A DNA stretch of 64,000 nucleotides. It comes from Sinohyriopsis cumingii. Its lineage: Eukaryota; Mollusca; Bivalvia; Unionida; Unionidae. A model generated the notes under the pieces. It worked only from the letters and a program-made list of their open reading frames with translations. It was not told the origin of the DNA and ran no database searches. The stretch covers positions 24,214,590 through 24,278,589 of the forward strand of contig CM068842.1 in assembly GCA_028554795.2 (NCBI GenBank), given 5' to 3'. The position numbers and the translations under genes are program-made. Below are positions 1-41,714 of this stretch, piece after piece (the first letter of the stretch is position 1; each line of letters begins with the position of its first letter).

Positions 1-1475
1 TAGTTTTTATCCTAAGCTTTAATCAAGGTGTTTGGCATACTTGTGTGTACATTTTGCATTATATTAATTATAGTTTATATTGTGACATTTCGATCGGATA
101 TATTTTGGTACAATATGAACTGAACTGTGTTAATTGTGACAATGGCGTTTTATCCTTGTGTACAATATCATAATCATGTCAGGCCTTGCCAGCTTGCTTT
201 GTCTTGTAATAGATGTGGGAAACTACAGCATCACATTTGTGATACAGGTTAGTGTAATGATTCATTATCCTTTTTTATTCTGTCAGTCTTCATCTCTTAA
301 ATATTTATTTATTTATCTATTTATTTCTGAATTGAACATACATAGATGATGCTTGTATATTCATACATTTTAGATATAATAGTATATATATAATTATTTT
401 TTTCCTTCAAGCTTACCAACTTCATACAGTTATATAATTTCTTTATTTTTAAAACATAATGTAAATAATTAAATATTGAATCAATTAACGATTAGCAAAA
501 AAATCTTACTAATTTCAATATTTCAGGCTGACTTCAACACTGTTTGCAGTAATTGCGAAGTATTAGATGTTTGACTTTAAATACCAATATATCATGTTCT
601 GTATTTTTAAATGTATTTTATTTCTAAATTAATTAGTACTGAGCATGAAGTTAGTAGCGAAATCTTCTATACAATAAATCAATACTACGATTATAGATAC
701 ATGTAAATTCTTAATAATATTTAGCTTTCCAAAACAAAATATATATTTTATAATTAGCAGTATATAATAATAATAGCTTTATTAATTATGGTATATTTTC
801 CATTTTGTGATTTCATGTACTTTGATTTTTGTATACGTTTAATGCCCTTGATGACGTTTGCGAAAATCTGTTTTTTTGCTTTTCGGATTTGCACCTCCAG
901 ATGCTGTCATGTATGTGTCAAATGTGTTCTTTTTTCATTAACTGATAATTCCCGCTGTTGTAAAGAGCGCTTCTATCATCTATGAAATGGAGCTGTGTCA
1001 TGCTAAGAAGTTTATGTATTAGATCTTGCGCGTGTTGTGGTTTCCAGTCAACGGAAAGTTGTAAAATGTTATTCATGGACTCATTGTCATTAGTCTAATT
1101 CACGCGTTCAGCATTTTTGCAGCTATCTTTTGGAAAAAATATTTATATCATCTTGGTTTCAAGTTATTTATAAAGTATGGTGCAAATGTTGGATGCTGTT
1201 CATTGATGATTGTTTCCAAAAGTTCTGATCGACTTTCAAAACCTATTGCAGTATTTTCGTCTGTGATGACACAGGTATAAAATATTTGGGTCATTATTGT
1301 ATCCGTGCTCCTATGATAATAAGAATAACATTTTGAGCCAATCATATTTCGGTGTTGACGTTAGTGCCGCCTATTTTGAAAATAGAGATGCATGTATACG
1401 ATGTGTTGTGCAGTGAAGAAGACAATGTATAATACTTGCATGGAACAGGATTCCTAAAGTTGAATCGAGTTAATG
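1..1475. other. AT-rich intergenic DNA, no gene recognised
   Basis: No reading frame here shows a recognisable domain or convincing codon pattern. A short minus-strand frame (1345-1148) was examined as a possible terminal exon for the basic exon at 2333-2256. Its only obvious acceptor is in the wrong phase, so it is not called. Confidence 0.5.
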
Positions 1476-1582
1476 GTAAGTAAAAAACTTACTTTTGCAT
1501 CTACTGCTGTTCTGTAATTCAAGAACAGATGCAACATAGAGTTGAAAACATTGTCCATATCACTCTTGTTACCGGTTTTCAG

Positions 1583-1711
1583 ATGAGCACGGAAGTGTCC
1601 ACAAAGGAAAACTTAGCGAAAATCGCACGTTTCGGAGCCCGTAACTTCAGTTTGGTACAACGCAGAAAAGTCAATGATGGCTTGATGGATAGAAAAATAT
1701 ATCAGAAGTAA
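1583..1711 (+). CDS. Candidate small spliced ORF (42 aa), unknown
   Basis: A strong donor (ATG|GTAAGT at 1475/1476) and a good pyrimidine-rich acceptor (ttttcag ending at 1582) would remove a 107-bp intron. That places an ATG exactly at the start of the next exon. The ORF encodes 42 residues (begins MSTEVSTKEN, ends KIYQK) with a basic, Arg/Lys-rich middle, and stops at 1709-1711. No family is recognised. It may be a real short gene, a 5' exon of something larger that continues through the GTAAAA after codon 41, or chance. The splice signals are visible; expression is unknown. Confidence 0.22.
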   Translation: MSTEVSTKENLAKIARFGARNFSLVQRRKVNDGLMDRKIYQK

Positions 1712-2255
1712 AACAAGCCATATAGTATGGTCGCGTGCCTTTAAAGACGGAAATAGCAGAAGGAAATCGAGGGTGGGTCATGGGTGGAGCGAAGTATTTG
1801 GGAGTTCCGTACCTTCTCTCATATATTATGATAGAGAGGGTCCCATGTCAAAACGGGTCATTGGGGTAATCTAAGGTATTTTTGTCACTCTGTATGATTT
1901 GTTTCCTTTAGATTATTATTTTTTTCTTAACATCAAGCTCGCGTCGAGCATCTGGGAAATAGGGACATCAGCCAATACTATTAATCGTTTATAGTAACAA
2001 TGTCTGTATGTGTGTTTGCTTTTTTTCGCTTTTTAGTACGTTTTTGAGAGCTTTGGTGCCAATATATGTAATATTGTGGTGTTCTTGAAGAGTCTTGGGG
2101 ATTCCTGGGGTGTCTTGGGGTGTTTAGAGAGACCGTCTCTCTCGTAGGACTAGGTTGTGAAAATAGGCTACACATAAGCCACTGGTTTGTATAGCCTCTC
2201 CACTTCAGAAAACAAATTTAAAAAAGTATATAACATGTTGCAATCACAAATGAAC

Positions 2256-2333
2256 CTTTCTTGGTGGTCCTCCTCCTCTTCTACCACGTCGTCGCCCTGA
2301 TCTTCCCCTTTCTCTATCGATAGGATCAGACAT
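2256..2333 (-). CDS. Candidate first coding exon of a divergent gene, basic AT-hook-like N-terminus
   Basis: On the minus strand an ATG at 2333 opens a short, strikingly basic peptide: MSDPIDRERGRSGRRR, then GRRGGPPRK. It reaches a possible donor (AAG|GTTCAT) at 2256/2255 and would stop three codons later if unspliced. The GRRGGPPRK stretch resembles an AT-hook or RGG-type DNA/RNA-binding tail. The start lies only 187 bp from the spermidine synthase ATG on the opposite strand, a typical bidirectional-promoter arrangement. The donor is weak, and no downstream exon in correct phase was found in the remaining 2.2 kb. The rest of the gene, if real, lies beyond the left edge. Confidence 0.3.
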
Positions 2334-2425
2334 TATACTTAAAAGAAAATGCGTTTTTCACACTTTAACTAAAATCTGCATCATCGAGACGCTAAGAAGA
2401 CTGGGTAGTATTTCTGGCTATGGTA

Positions 2426-2445
2426 ATTTGCATAAGTATTTATAA
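2426..2445 (+). promoter_or_regulatory. Possible SRM core promoter: octamer-like and TATA-like motifs
   Basis: ATTTGCAT (2426-2433) matches the POU octamer in reverse. TATTTATAA (2437-2445) is TATA-like and lies about 75 bp before the spermidine synthase ATG. In an AT-rich genome such motifs arise easily by chance, so position is the main support. Confidence 0.25.
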
Positions 2446-2519
2446 CCAGTCCACATCCAGCACATGACAGAGCACGTATTGATCAGGTCCTTGCTGTAAT
2501 ATTTCGGAAATTGGAAAGG

Positions 2520-33146
<30,627 letters not shown>

Positions 33147-34224
33147 TGGACCAAGAGAGGCATTTGCTTTTGTAGTAGCACAACATGTTGTAGATATTGT
33201 ACGCATTACTACAAGTGTCCTCTTTCTTGTGCAAAAATGTTTTTGCATTACCAAACAACAATAAGTTGAAGCCAGAGATTTGTTATTTGGTCAAGCAATT
33301 TTTATTTCTTACACATGTAGGGGGACATTTGGGTAAGAAAGTGAGTATACGAATCTGACCTGTATGCCATTATCCCCATGCAGTGCTATTAAGTGACTTC
33401 CGACAATATCTGTCTTTTAACTCACATTAAAATTACTAAATATTTCATTTGGATTGTTTCTAATAATACAGTTGTTATTTCAACCATTAAGAATTTAAAA
33501 TAAATTAATATGGTAATACATGTAAATATTTTTTATTGTACCTTCAAAAGCATCGATTTCATTTTTCAACACAAAGGAATCTATGACGTACTTGAACTTT
33601 TGTGCTCATCAAAGGACAGCGGATACTAGACAGGCATGTTTAAGAATGTGTGGTCTCCTGGATCATAAAGTTTTCTTTGCTTTTACTATAAAATTTTTTA
33701 GCTCTAAGCCGGCTTTCGGATTAATGGCATGGCATTCTTGCTCCATCCCATTTACAATGTTTTCAGAACTGTTAAAAAAAAAATTTAAGTTCGTCAAAAT
33801 CACCAAAGATATTGGTCAAATTCTTTTTAACAAATCACATTAAATGCTGACACACTACAAGTTAGGCTTATTTTAAAATATGAACAAAACTAAAAATTAA
33901 ATTTCAAAATATGCCTGGCTTAGTTTGATATATTTGATAGCATTTTATTCAAAGTACGACAGTTGTTTAACCATTAGGTTTGTCAAGAATTTGATGCCCA
34001 ATAAGTACCAACAATCAAGGTATCGCATATCATTTTACATCACTGTACTTTGTGACTTGTTGTACCGTGATGCAAATATATCCTATTACTGATTATTAGC
34101 AGTATGTATATTGAAAATATTTTGAATTCCAAAGTTTCAGGAAATGAATTTCCCTGATTTTGCAGTTATCTTTCTTCACACGGTCTTGTGGTGTTACTTT
34201 GGTCTATTATTTGAATGTTGTCAA

Positions 34225-34230
34225 AATAAA
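34225..34230 (+). terminator. SRM: Probable SRM polyadenylation signal
   Basis: AATAAA about 1.08 kb after the stop codon, in a T/GT-rich context. It would give a 3' UTR of roughly 1.1 kb. Other AATAAA hexamers (for example near 33498 and 34874) are possible alternatives. Confidence 0.4.
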
Positions 34231-36934
34231 AGTTCTGGTTACAATCATTAGTTAAGTACTGGGTATTTTAATTATTTTATTTTGCAACAACAAACAAATT
34301 AGCAATTAACATTTAATAAATATATCAAATGTTTTAACTGCTACATGACATCTAATTCTCATTTTCTCCTTTTGTTATTCAAAGAGTTGTGCATACTCTG
34401 TGCTTATTAACAAGGCGATTAGTCGATAAAGAAAGGTCCACTGCTGTGCTGGCATTTTAGCGTTTTATGGTTTTATTTGTGTGCATATAATATAAATAAT
34501 TTAAGGTCAATTCTGCAATGAATAGCTATTGCAGGGTGACTGACCGAATCAAAATTGATGGCACGTGCAATACAAGGACTTGTTTTTAGAAGTACTTATA
34601 GAACCATAAGTAAACCATGGCTCTGCAGGGTTTCTGGCACACAAGTTAGGTTTATATAATTATGGGTTCATTTTGTAATCCGTGTTGTGGAAACTGCATT
34701 TGGAGCTTTCCTAGGACATTTTTATAGAGGGAGCATTTTTGACAATGTATAGTTTATCAGTGCTCAAATTTATTTTATGTCATTTTTACAAGATTTTATA
34801 CCATTTCATGCAATTAGAGGGATTTTAATGCTTTGTTAAGAACACAAATATATTTAATGGCAGCCTGCATGCAGAATAAATATTTTACCTATGTTGAATG
34901 TTTTGTATTTAATTAGTTTCTATGCTGACTTTACAGTTTAATTAATATTTTAGAAACGTTTGGAGTTTTTAAAAGGAAAATGGAGAGTCTATTAACTAGT
35001 TATTCATTGAAGCATATACAATACACAGAAAATGTATTTGTCATCTTCTCTCAAAACTGTGTTATCCACTTAAGTGCATCCCACTACAGATCTCTGGGAA
35101 TTACAAGTGGAATTCAGATGTGAGCTTCACTCTGGCCATGTAGAATTCAGTCTTGAAGTGGAATTAAGTCTAAGTTATACACGTTGTGAGAAGTATAGCT
35201 AGTGATGGGAGATTTCAGAGGCATATTTTCACAACTTTACTCAAGCACCTTCCAACAGCATGGGTAAAATATGGTCAATACACTTCATGTGTACTCTTTC
35301 ATCATATCTTCTTTTGTTAAATGTTGACAAGAGTATCCTCTGTTTATGCACTGTTAGCCAAGTGTGCATAACCTGGTAAAAATGAGGAGTTCTAATAAAG
35401 ACCCTGAATATTATCCATAATATTTTCCATCTAAACGCAGGGTATTCAACCCACTACATTCAGCGTTTTTTAAAAACTTGGAATGCTTTTCTGGGATTCT
35501 TTATGTCTCCACTGCTGCCCTGTCCATATGTACATCCAGCCAGCAAACTTGTTAGCAGAATTCACTGGAAGCAAGACATAGACCATTACAGCAGTTCTTG
35601 TCAAAAACACATTCATTGGCAGCAAGACATAAACATTACAGCAATTCTTGATAAGACCATTACAGCAGTTCTTGTCAAGACCACATTTATTGGAAACAAG
35701 ACACAGGCATTGTTTTTTCTGCCAGCAGCAGCAACAGCAGCAGTTGGCATCAACAGATTTTGGTTGATTTGTTCTTTGATGGCTTCTTGTCATACGAAGC
35801 AAAGACAGCTGATTCTACAACATACATGCTTACCCCTATGACCTTGGGGTAAAAGTCGCATAGAAAATATGCATTAAGGATTTGGTTTAAAAATATTTAT
35901 GCTGCCCAAATTAAACCATTTAATACATTTTCTTTATACTTGTCATGAATCATTATGAAGTTAAGACAATTCTTTCTACAACACACCCATGTGGTTGACT
36001 ATATCTTTTCTTTGTCAAGTTCACCTGGCCAAAGGTCAAGTTTTTTTTATGGAATGGTCTTGCATTCTTCTTTTATCCATCTGCAAGTTTTTTTTTATCA
36101 ACTTGAATCTGATTGGTTGAGCTTGTGACCATTCTACTCAGACTTGAGTTCGATTACTTTTGTCAATTACAATTACGATGTGCTTGCAGATGTTGGTTAC
36201 AATTACAGTTTCAATTATGCAACATTATGACTAATAGGTTAGTTATTTTTGTCAGTTACAAATAGATTAACATTTTCCCGTTAATGAGACACAAAGCAAG
36301 ACAAATGAGTATTCTATGCACCTGTTATATTCAAAATATACATTATAAGCAAACATAAAATATATTGACATGAAAATGATCACATTTCACTTAATTATAA
36401 GAATTATTTAATAACGAGTAAATTGATGTAAACCAGTTACATGAAATGCTGATTGCATCTGTGAAATATGAAAGTTTAAAAATGCTCGTCTTACAGAATG
36501 TATATATATATTTGTTTGCAGAGAAATAATGCTTACAATGACAAGACAATATTTAACATTCTTGAATATTTTTCTAAGCAGGTTCAGTGTGTTTGATTAA
36601 AACAAGTACAACAGTTGCTAGTATTGCTATATTAAAGTGTATGAAATTGTTTTCTATATGTGCTTTTTTCTAAAAGAGCATTTCATTGTTTCTCTGCATT
36701 TTTATTTTCAACACCATTGCTCACAAATTATTTCAAATGTACACTGCTAATGTGGAAAGATGTCCACCTAAAGAATCTATATAAGCTCATAGGAGCACTG
36801 TGTTGAAATGAAGTCATTTTACATCCAGCTCAGTCATTCTGGAAAGGAAGAAATATGCAATGCATGCAGAAAAGAATTATGAAAAGCACTTAAATTACAA
36901 AATCTTAGTGACCACCACAACATCTACCTCGATA
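34231..36934. other. Intergenic DNA with a small repeat, no gene
   Basis: The only structure seen is an irregular 25-50 bp repeat at 35554-35720 (TTACAGCAGTTCTTGTCAA units) that produces overlapping open frames on both strands. Confidence 0.6.
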
Positions 36935-37835
36935 CAGATGGCAGACGTGTTTTACACATTCTGTAAAACCTCATTCAGACACTACTGGCTGGAATTTGCC
37001 CCTATTGTAGCTTGCCCAATAGGGGATGCACTTCTGGAAAAGACAGGCTTGAAGCTGGAGCTGCTGACTTTACTGACATACACCCATTTATTAAGAAAGG
37101 CATCGGAGGCACCTTTTTCAAGGTTAGCTGCCACTATAAAAAGTGAACATTCCAATGTGCCCTGACTTTCACAGCGTGAAGCCAAACAGCTGGGTGACCT
37201 ATTTTAACAACAATAGCCTCTAGGGATCAGTCATGATGCAGTGTCTGCTTGCTGGTATCAATTGGGTGTGAGCAAACTAGGAGTCCAGTTTGATTCTTTG
37301 CTGTGGATGGCACTGTACATACAGCTCAATACAGGACAATGAACCTAGGTGAAGACTGAGTTTGAGAAGGACTTCATCAAACTGATGAATGTCTCTGTCT
37401 AGGGACTGACCATGAAAATCAGAAGAAAGTGACTGGGAGGGTTAGGGGAGGCCATAAAGGGAGGATGGCATGCTGTGCTGCCTGATAATTAATCTGTGTT
37501 CCATTTTTTTATGGCAACCTCGTTACAATCGACAGCATGAAGGTCAACCTGTGGCTAAACCACCCAATTTACAGTAGATGTGTATCCTACAGGGACAAGG
37601 CAAGCCATCTTTACATAGACACTGACAGCCTGCTGTTGAGTATTGAAATGGGTGACCTAAAGCAGGATTTCAGTGAAGCTCTCATATAGGACATGAACAG
37701 CTACCCAAAACGTCACCTGATGTTTAGCACCACCAACAAAAAGGTCACAAAGTGCTACAGATAAGTGATAACTGATTTTGTGGGCCTCTGCCAAAAGACA
37801 TACTCTAATCCTGGTTGATGACTGACCCTTCAAGA
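36935..37835 (+). pseudogene. Family-B (protein-primed) DNA polymerase relic, Polinton/Maverick-like
   Basis: Fragments in shifting frames follow the expected order of the polymerase domain in Polinton/Maverick-type elements and related viruses. In order: a block with LLEKTGLKLELLT (37031-37069); a degraded NLYG-type block (TYFNNNSL, about 37200); EFEKDFIKLMN (37358-37390), matching the palm helix; and YIDTDS (37612-37629), the metal-binding YxDTDS motif C. A SYPKxH and FVGL segment follows. Several stops and frameshifts break it, so it is dead. No neighbouring capsid, ATPase or integrase gene was found. Related polymerases (adintovirus-like or plasmid-like) cannot be excluded as the source. 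Confidence 0.68.
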
Positions 37836-38359
37836 AAACTAGTGATATATGTACTGCAAAATACAGTTTGTCAGTACAAGAATAAAATAAAACATTCATA
37901 CATTTATATTAAAGGATTCTGTATGGTATCTTAACCAACTGTTATGGACATTATGGAACTTGTATACAGGAACAGGCTTCAAAACCATATATTTTTTTCC
38001 AGTTAGAAGAAAGGACAGGTTTAACTGAAAATACAAGTATATGTAGTGTCAACGCCATGAGGTATTCCATAGCCACATCAACCTAGTTCTTTCCAAAACT
38101 GAGATATAGGTTTTCTATTTACCTGTATTACTACCCTATTTCCAAGCTTCTCACTTTTGTTTACATTCAATTTTAAATATAATAAAAAGTACATTTATTT
38201 TAAAATCTGATTCACTGCACTTGAATAACATACCCAAACTTCACTGAAAACATCTAAATAGTTCCTGCCAGGTCCATGTTCAATACAGAAAAACATGATT
38301 ATCTGTATTGACTAAAGTTACAATATGTAAGGACTATTGTTATGTGCAACCAAATGCAA

Positions 38360-38625
38360 AATGACTCAGTCCAAGATATATCATTGCACAATGCAGACTA
38401 CACAATGCAAGATATACACTTGTTCAGTGCAAACTACAGTCCAAGATCTATAACTGTACAGTGGAAACTACACAGACCAATATCTACTATATGCAAACTA
38501 AAGTCAAGATCTACCACTGTTCAGTGGAAACTACACAAAGATCTATTACTGTACAATGAAATATAAAGTCTCAAGATCTACCATAATTGTATGGTGCAAA
38601 CTACACAGACCAAAATCTACATGTG
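38360..38625. repeat. Irregular ~36-bp tandem repeat
   Basis: Units of CCAAGATCTA...CTGTACAGTGGAAACTACAC type, seven or eight copies, moderately diverged. Confidence 0.8.
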
Positions 38626-38773
38626 GACTGATTATACAACTCTAAGATGTAGCACGATGTCCTACCCAGTCACATTATCCTGACATTGTTTGAACAACAT
38701 TTAAAATGTCTAGGCATGGGACAATCATGCTCAACATCACAAGTACAATTAAATTGGGATCAACACAGTCTGT

Positions 38774-39027
38774 TGTTGAAGTTGTTTTAGGGTTTATGCC
38801 ATTTTTCAGCACAAGATAGGCTATACATGGCGGCTAGTATAAATGGTGGATGAAGAACCTGTGAAAACCCTAGAAAGAACCACTGACCCATGAGAATCTA
38901 CTGGCAAGCTTTCTCACATACCCACATTGGCCGAACCCGAGACTCGAACCCACGCAGACAGTGGTGAGATGGCAATGATCCATAATTGTGAGTGCTTTAG
39001 TCCACCTGGCCACTCGGGGACCCCCCA
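38774..39027 (-). mobile_element. tRNA-derived SINE, family B (minus orientation), 9-bp TSD
   Basis: A reverse-complement full copy of the SINE at 28579: tail at 38774 (TTGTTGAAGTTG), head ending CCACTCGGGGACCCC near 39024. ACAGTCTGT flanks both ends (38765-38773 and 39028-39036). More diverged than the 28579 copy. Confidence 0.88.
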
Positions 39028-39036
39028 ACAGTCTGT

Positions 39037-40676
39037 AGATAACCTTATCTAATATCACTTTATTCTTATCAGACTATCTGCAGGTAGTAACCAGAAGTGT
39101 CCTACTTCAGTTACAGTCCAACAATATGGGTCCAATGACATGTCATTTCTTGGTATTATACACTGCTGTTGAGTGTAAATCTATGCCATGCAGAAATAAT
39201 TTTCAATACTTTTTGTACATGTATGTCACGTAAATAAAATAACAAAGAGTTAAATAAATTCAAAAGTCTTACACACTATTTTATCTTGGAATGATGGAAG
39301 AGTGAGGGAGAGGGCTGGAATTTCACTTTTAACTAAATTAGAAATTAGTTCACTAAACTAAATTTTGTTACTGTCGGTAGGTTTCATTATTTTTATGGAT
39401 TTTGAGGTTGCTCATAACCACAAATTTAAAGAGCCAACAAATCATAAGCCACTGTAATACAGAGGCTTATCCCCATTTTTTCCTTGCCAATTCATTACTA
39501 GTGATCAACAATCCTTAGTTATTTGATAATTAAATTTCATTACTGTAATAAAATATTGTCTTTTACAACAGTTTATTTTATTCAAACCATTTTGAAAAAG
39601 AAATGTATAATAAAACAATGTATATTGTTTTAATGCACATTTCTACACAGTAATGTGTGGCTGTCTTTTCCACTAACTGCCCGTCTTAAATCAACACGTG
39701 ATGTGAGAGCAAGTTAGGAAAGAGAAAAAAGTACTAATATCACCTAAAATGAAAGAAAGAATAATGAAATTATGAATGAAAAACAGATTTAAAAGAGATT
39801 TACTTTGATCCTTTGTTCAAGCAAAACTGCTGTCATAAATACTTGCATAACATAAGTGCACTTTATAAAGTCGATCAAGTTTCCTAGTACAGTACACACA
39901 AATGTCTGTAATATAATTGGAAAATTAAGCTAGTCCAGGTTTCTCAAATCCATGGATAACTGCTGATTATGACCAATCTCTCTGACATTTTAGAACGAGC
40001 TGCTTTCCTCCACAGCACATTAAATGTTGCCAGAGCCTGCTGATTGCACTGAGCAAGGGGCAGTCAGTCACGTGTTTCATTCACATATGAAATGTTGACA
40101 TCACTAACATGACAGGATCACAAGAATAGTACAACTTTATAGAAGGTTATTTAATTAAATTATCATAAAGACATGTTTCAGTAGCTACACAGTTTGGTGT
40201 TGGTGAAAGCATCTGCTGTTTGATATTAAGCACTGGATCAAGAACATGTCGTTTGATATATGTTCATATTGGTGGTAGTGTTGTTTTAACAATTCAAGTG
40301 ACCAGCATTTGTTGACAGTATATTGGGGGCAGTATTTGTAGAGGTTCATCCATGAAATAAAATTCAAACTTTGAGAGACAAATTCATGAATTAATGTATG
40401 CACTAAAATTTCTTCCTTTTTTTTTTTGCAAAAGCATGAAATATGATTACCACAAAAACAAAATAAAACCACAAGAGACATTACGTGCAGAATATATTAT
40501 TTTCACCCAAGAAAAATGGTGATGAAATTGGTTTATAAATCCCAACCAACTCCCACTCCACAACATAGTCTCTTTACATAAATCAATGCAATTTTTAGTT
40601 CTACTATGGTACAAGTAACACATTTCTGACTAGTACAAAAATACAGAACCTGCCGTTAAATCAAACCAGATCATTT
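39037..40676. other. Gap before the FASTKD stop codon, nothing recognised
   Basis: AT-rich DNA that should include the FASTKD 3' UTR (read leftward). No confident minus-strand polyadenylation signal was chosen. Confidence 0.5.
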
Positions 40677-41714
40677 TTATATAGTGAACAACTTATCTTC
40701 AAGATATTTCACTCTTTCATCATTATCAGACAATGCCATGGAGTTCCATTCATTGTAGCATATGACCACAACTTTGTAACCAAGGATCTCGAGTTGTCGA
40801 ATTTCCATCTGCAGGAAGCCATTCAGTTTTTCATCATTAAATTTTGTAGCAACAAGAATAGCTATTGGCTGATAAGAAGCAGTTCTTGCCTGAGCCCGTT
40901 TGGCCTTTGCATAGTAAACTGGTCTTTTGCTCTCATCAAGAAAAAGCTCCACAGTGATTGGATGAAAGTAGGGTGTAAGCACATTCTGCTGAAAGAATTC
41001 AGGACCACCAAGAATCTGAGACAATGCATCTAACAGACCAGTAAATTGATTTATCATAGCAAAATAAGGCAAGGAGAAGTTAGAGTCAAAACTTTCATGG
41101 AACCATGGGATGTTTAACTGTGGATATTCTAACACGGCACATCTGTTCAAGTGCATAGTCATAAATTTTAATTCCCATCCAGTTTGTGCTCTATACTTGT
41201 CAACAGCCATTAGATACTCAAAAGAGAAAATACGACACAAGATCTCCTGAGGACATATTTGTAACAGACAAAGACCATGTGCAAGCGAAATCTGTTCCTG
41301 GATATCCAACTTGTCGAAATGCTTCTGCGACATTTCAAGGCAATGTTTGGTAAATACACTGTGCTCCTGAAGCTGGTATCCAGACTTTGCAATGACCATA
41401 ACAATCAATACAAAAACCTTACCAATCAATGCCTCACTATGTCTGATCAGATACTGGGCCAGGCTGTCAAGAACATCTTTCTTGTACAGTTTCGTCTTCC
41501 GAATGCTAAAGGCAAATCTGTACAACTCATCCATTTTCATCAACATTGTTAATTTTGCCATCTTCTCATACAGCAAATAAATCTTTTCTGCATGTCTGTA
41601 CTTGCTGTGCTCAAAAAAACCAAGTTTGTAAGCAACATCACAAAGTTCCTGTAGTTCCGTTGTCTCAATCTTCTGAACAAATGCATTGTCCAGCAGTATA
41701 TGAAGATCCAAGAT
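40677..41714 (-). CDS. FASTKD exon 2 (FAST_1, FAST_2 and RAP domains)
   Basis: The exon begins ATC TTG GAT CTT after a TTTTAG acceptor, so its first residues (ILDLHILLDN) are internal and not a start. It runs without interruption to TAA at 40679-40677. The C-terminal RAP domain reads QPIAILVATKFNDEKL, EIRQLEILGYKVV and ICYNEWNSM, and the last residues are EDKLFTI. The exon carries all the conserved domains of the family. Confidence 0.93.
   Translation of the reverse strand: MLDLHILLDNAFVQKIETTELQELCDVAYKLGFFEHSKYRHAEKIYLLYEKMAKLTMLMKMDELYRFAFSIRKTKLYKKDVLDSLAQYLIRHSEALIGKVFVLIVMVIAKSGYQLQEHSVFTKHCLEMSQKHFDKLDIQEQISLAHGLCLLQICPQEILCRIFSFEYLMAVDKYRAQTGWELKFMTMHLNRCAVLEYPQLNIPWFHESFDSNFSLPYFAMINQFTGLLDALSQILGGPEFFQQNVLTPYFHPITVELFLDESKRPVYYAKAKRAQARTASYQPIAILVATKFNDEKLNGFLQMEIRQLEILGYKVVVICYNEWNSMALSDNDERVKYLEDKLFTI

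Noticed and set aside
1148-1345. Minus-strand frame ending in EQHPTFAPYFINNLKPR as a terminal exon for the 2333 ATG
   Set aside because: Its only good acceptor needs one leftover base, whereas the donor at 2256 is phase 0.
35470-35841. Overlapping 110 and 112-codon frames on opposite strands
   Set aside because: Both come from the short repeat at 35554-35720 and a CAG-rich tract, with no known domain.
41711-41714. TTG at 41711 as a translation start for the 345-residue minus-strand frame
   Set aside because: An acceptor lies directly upstream and the phase joins exactly to the donor at 51022, so this is an internal exon.
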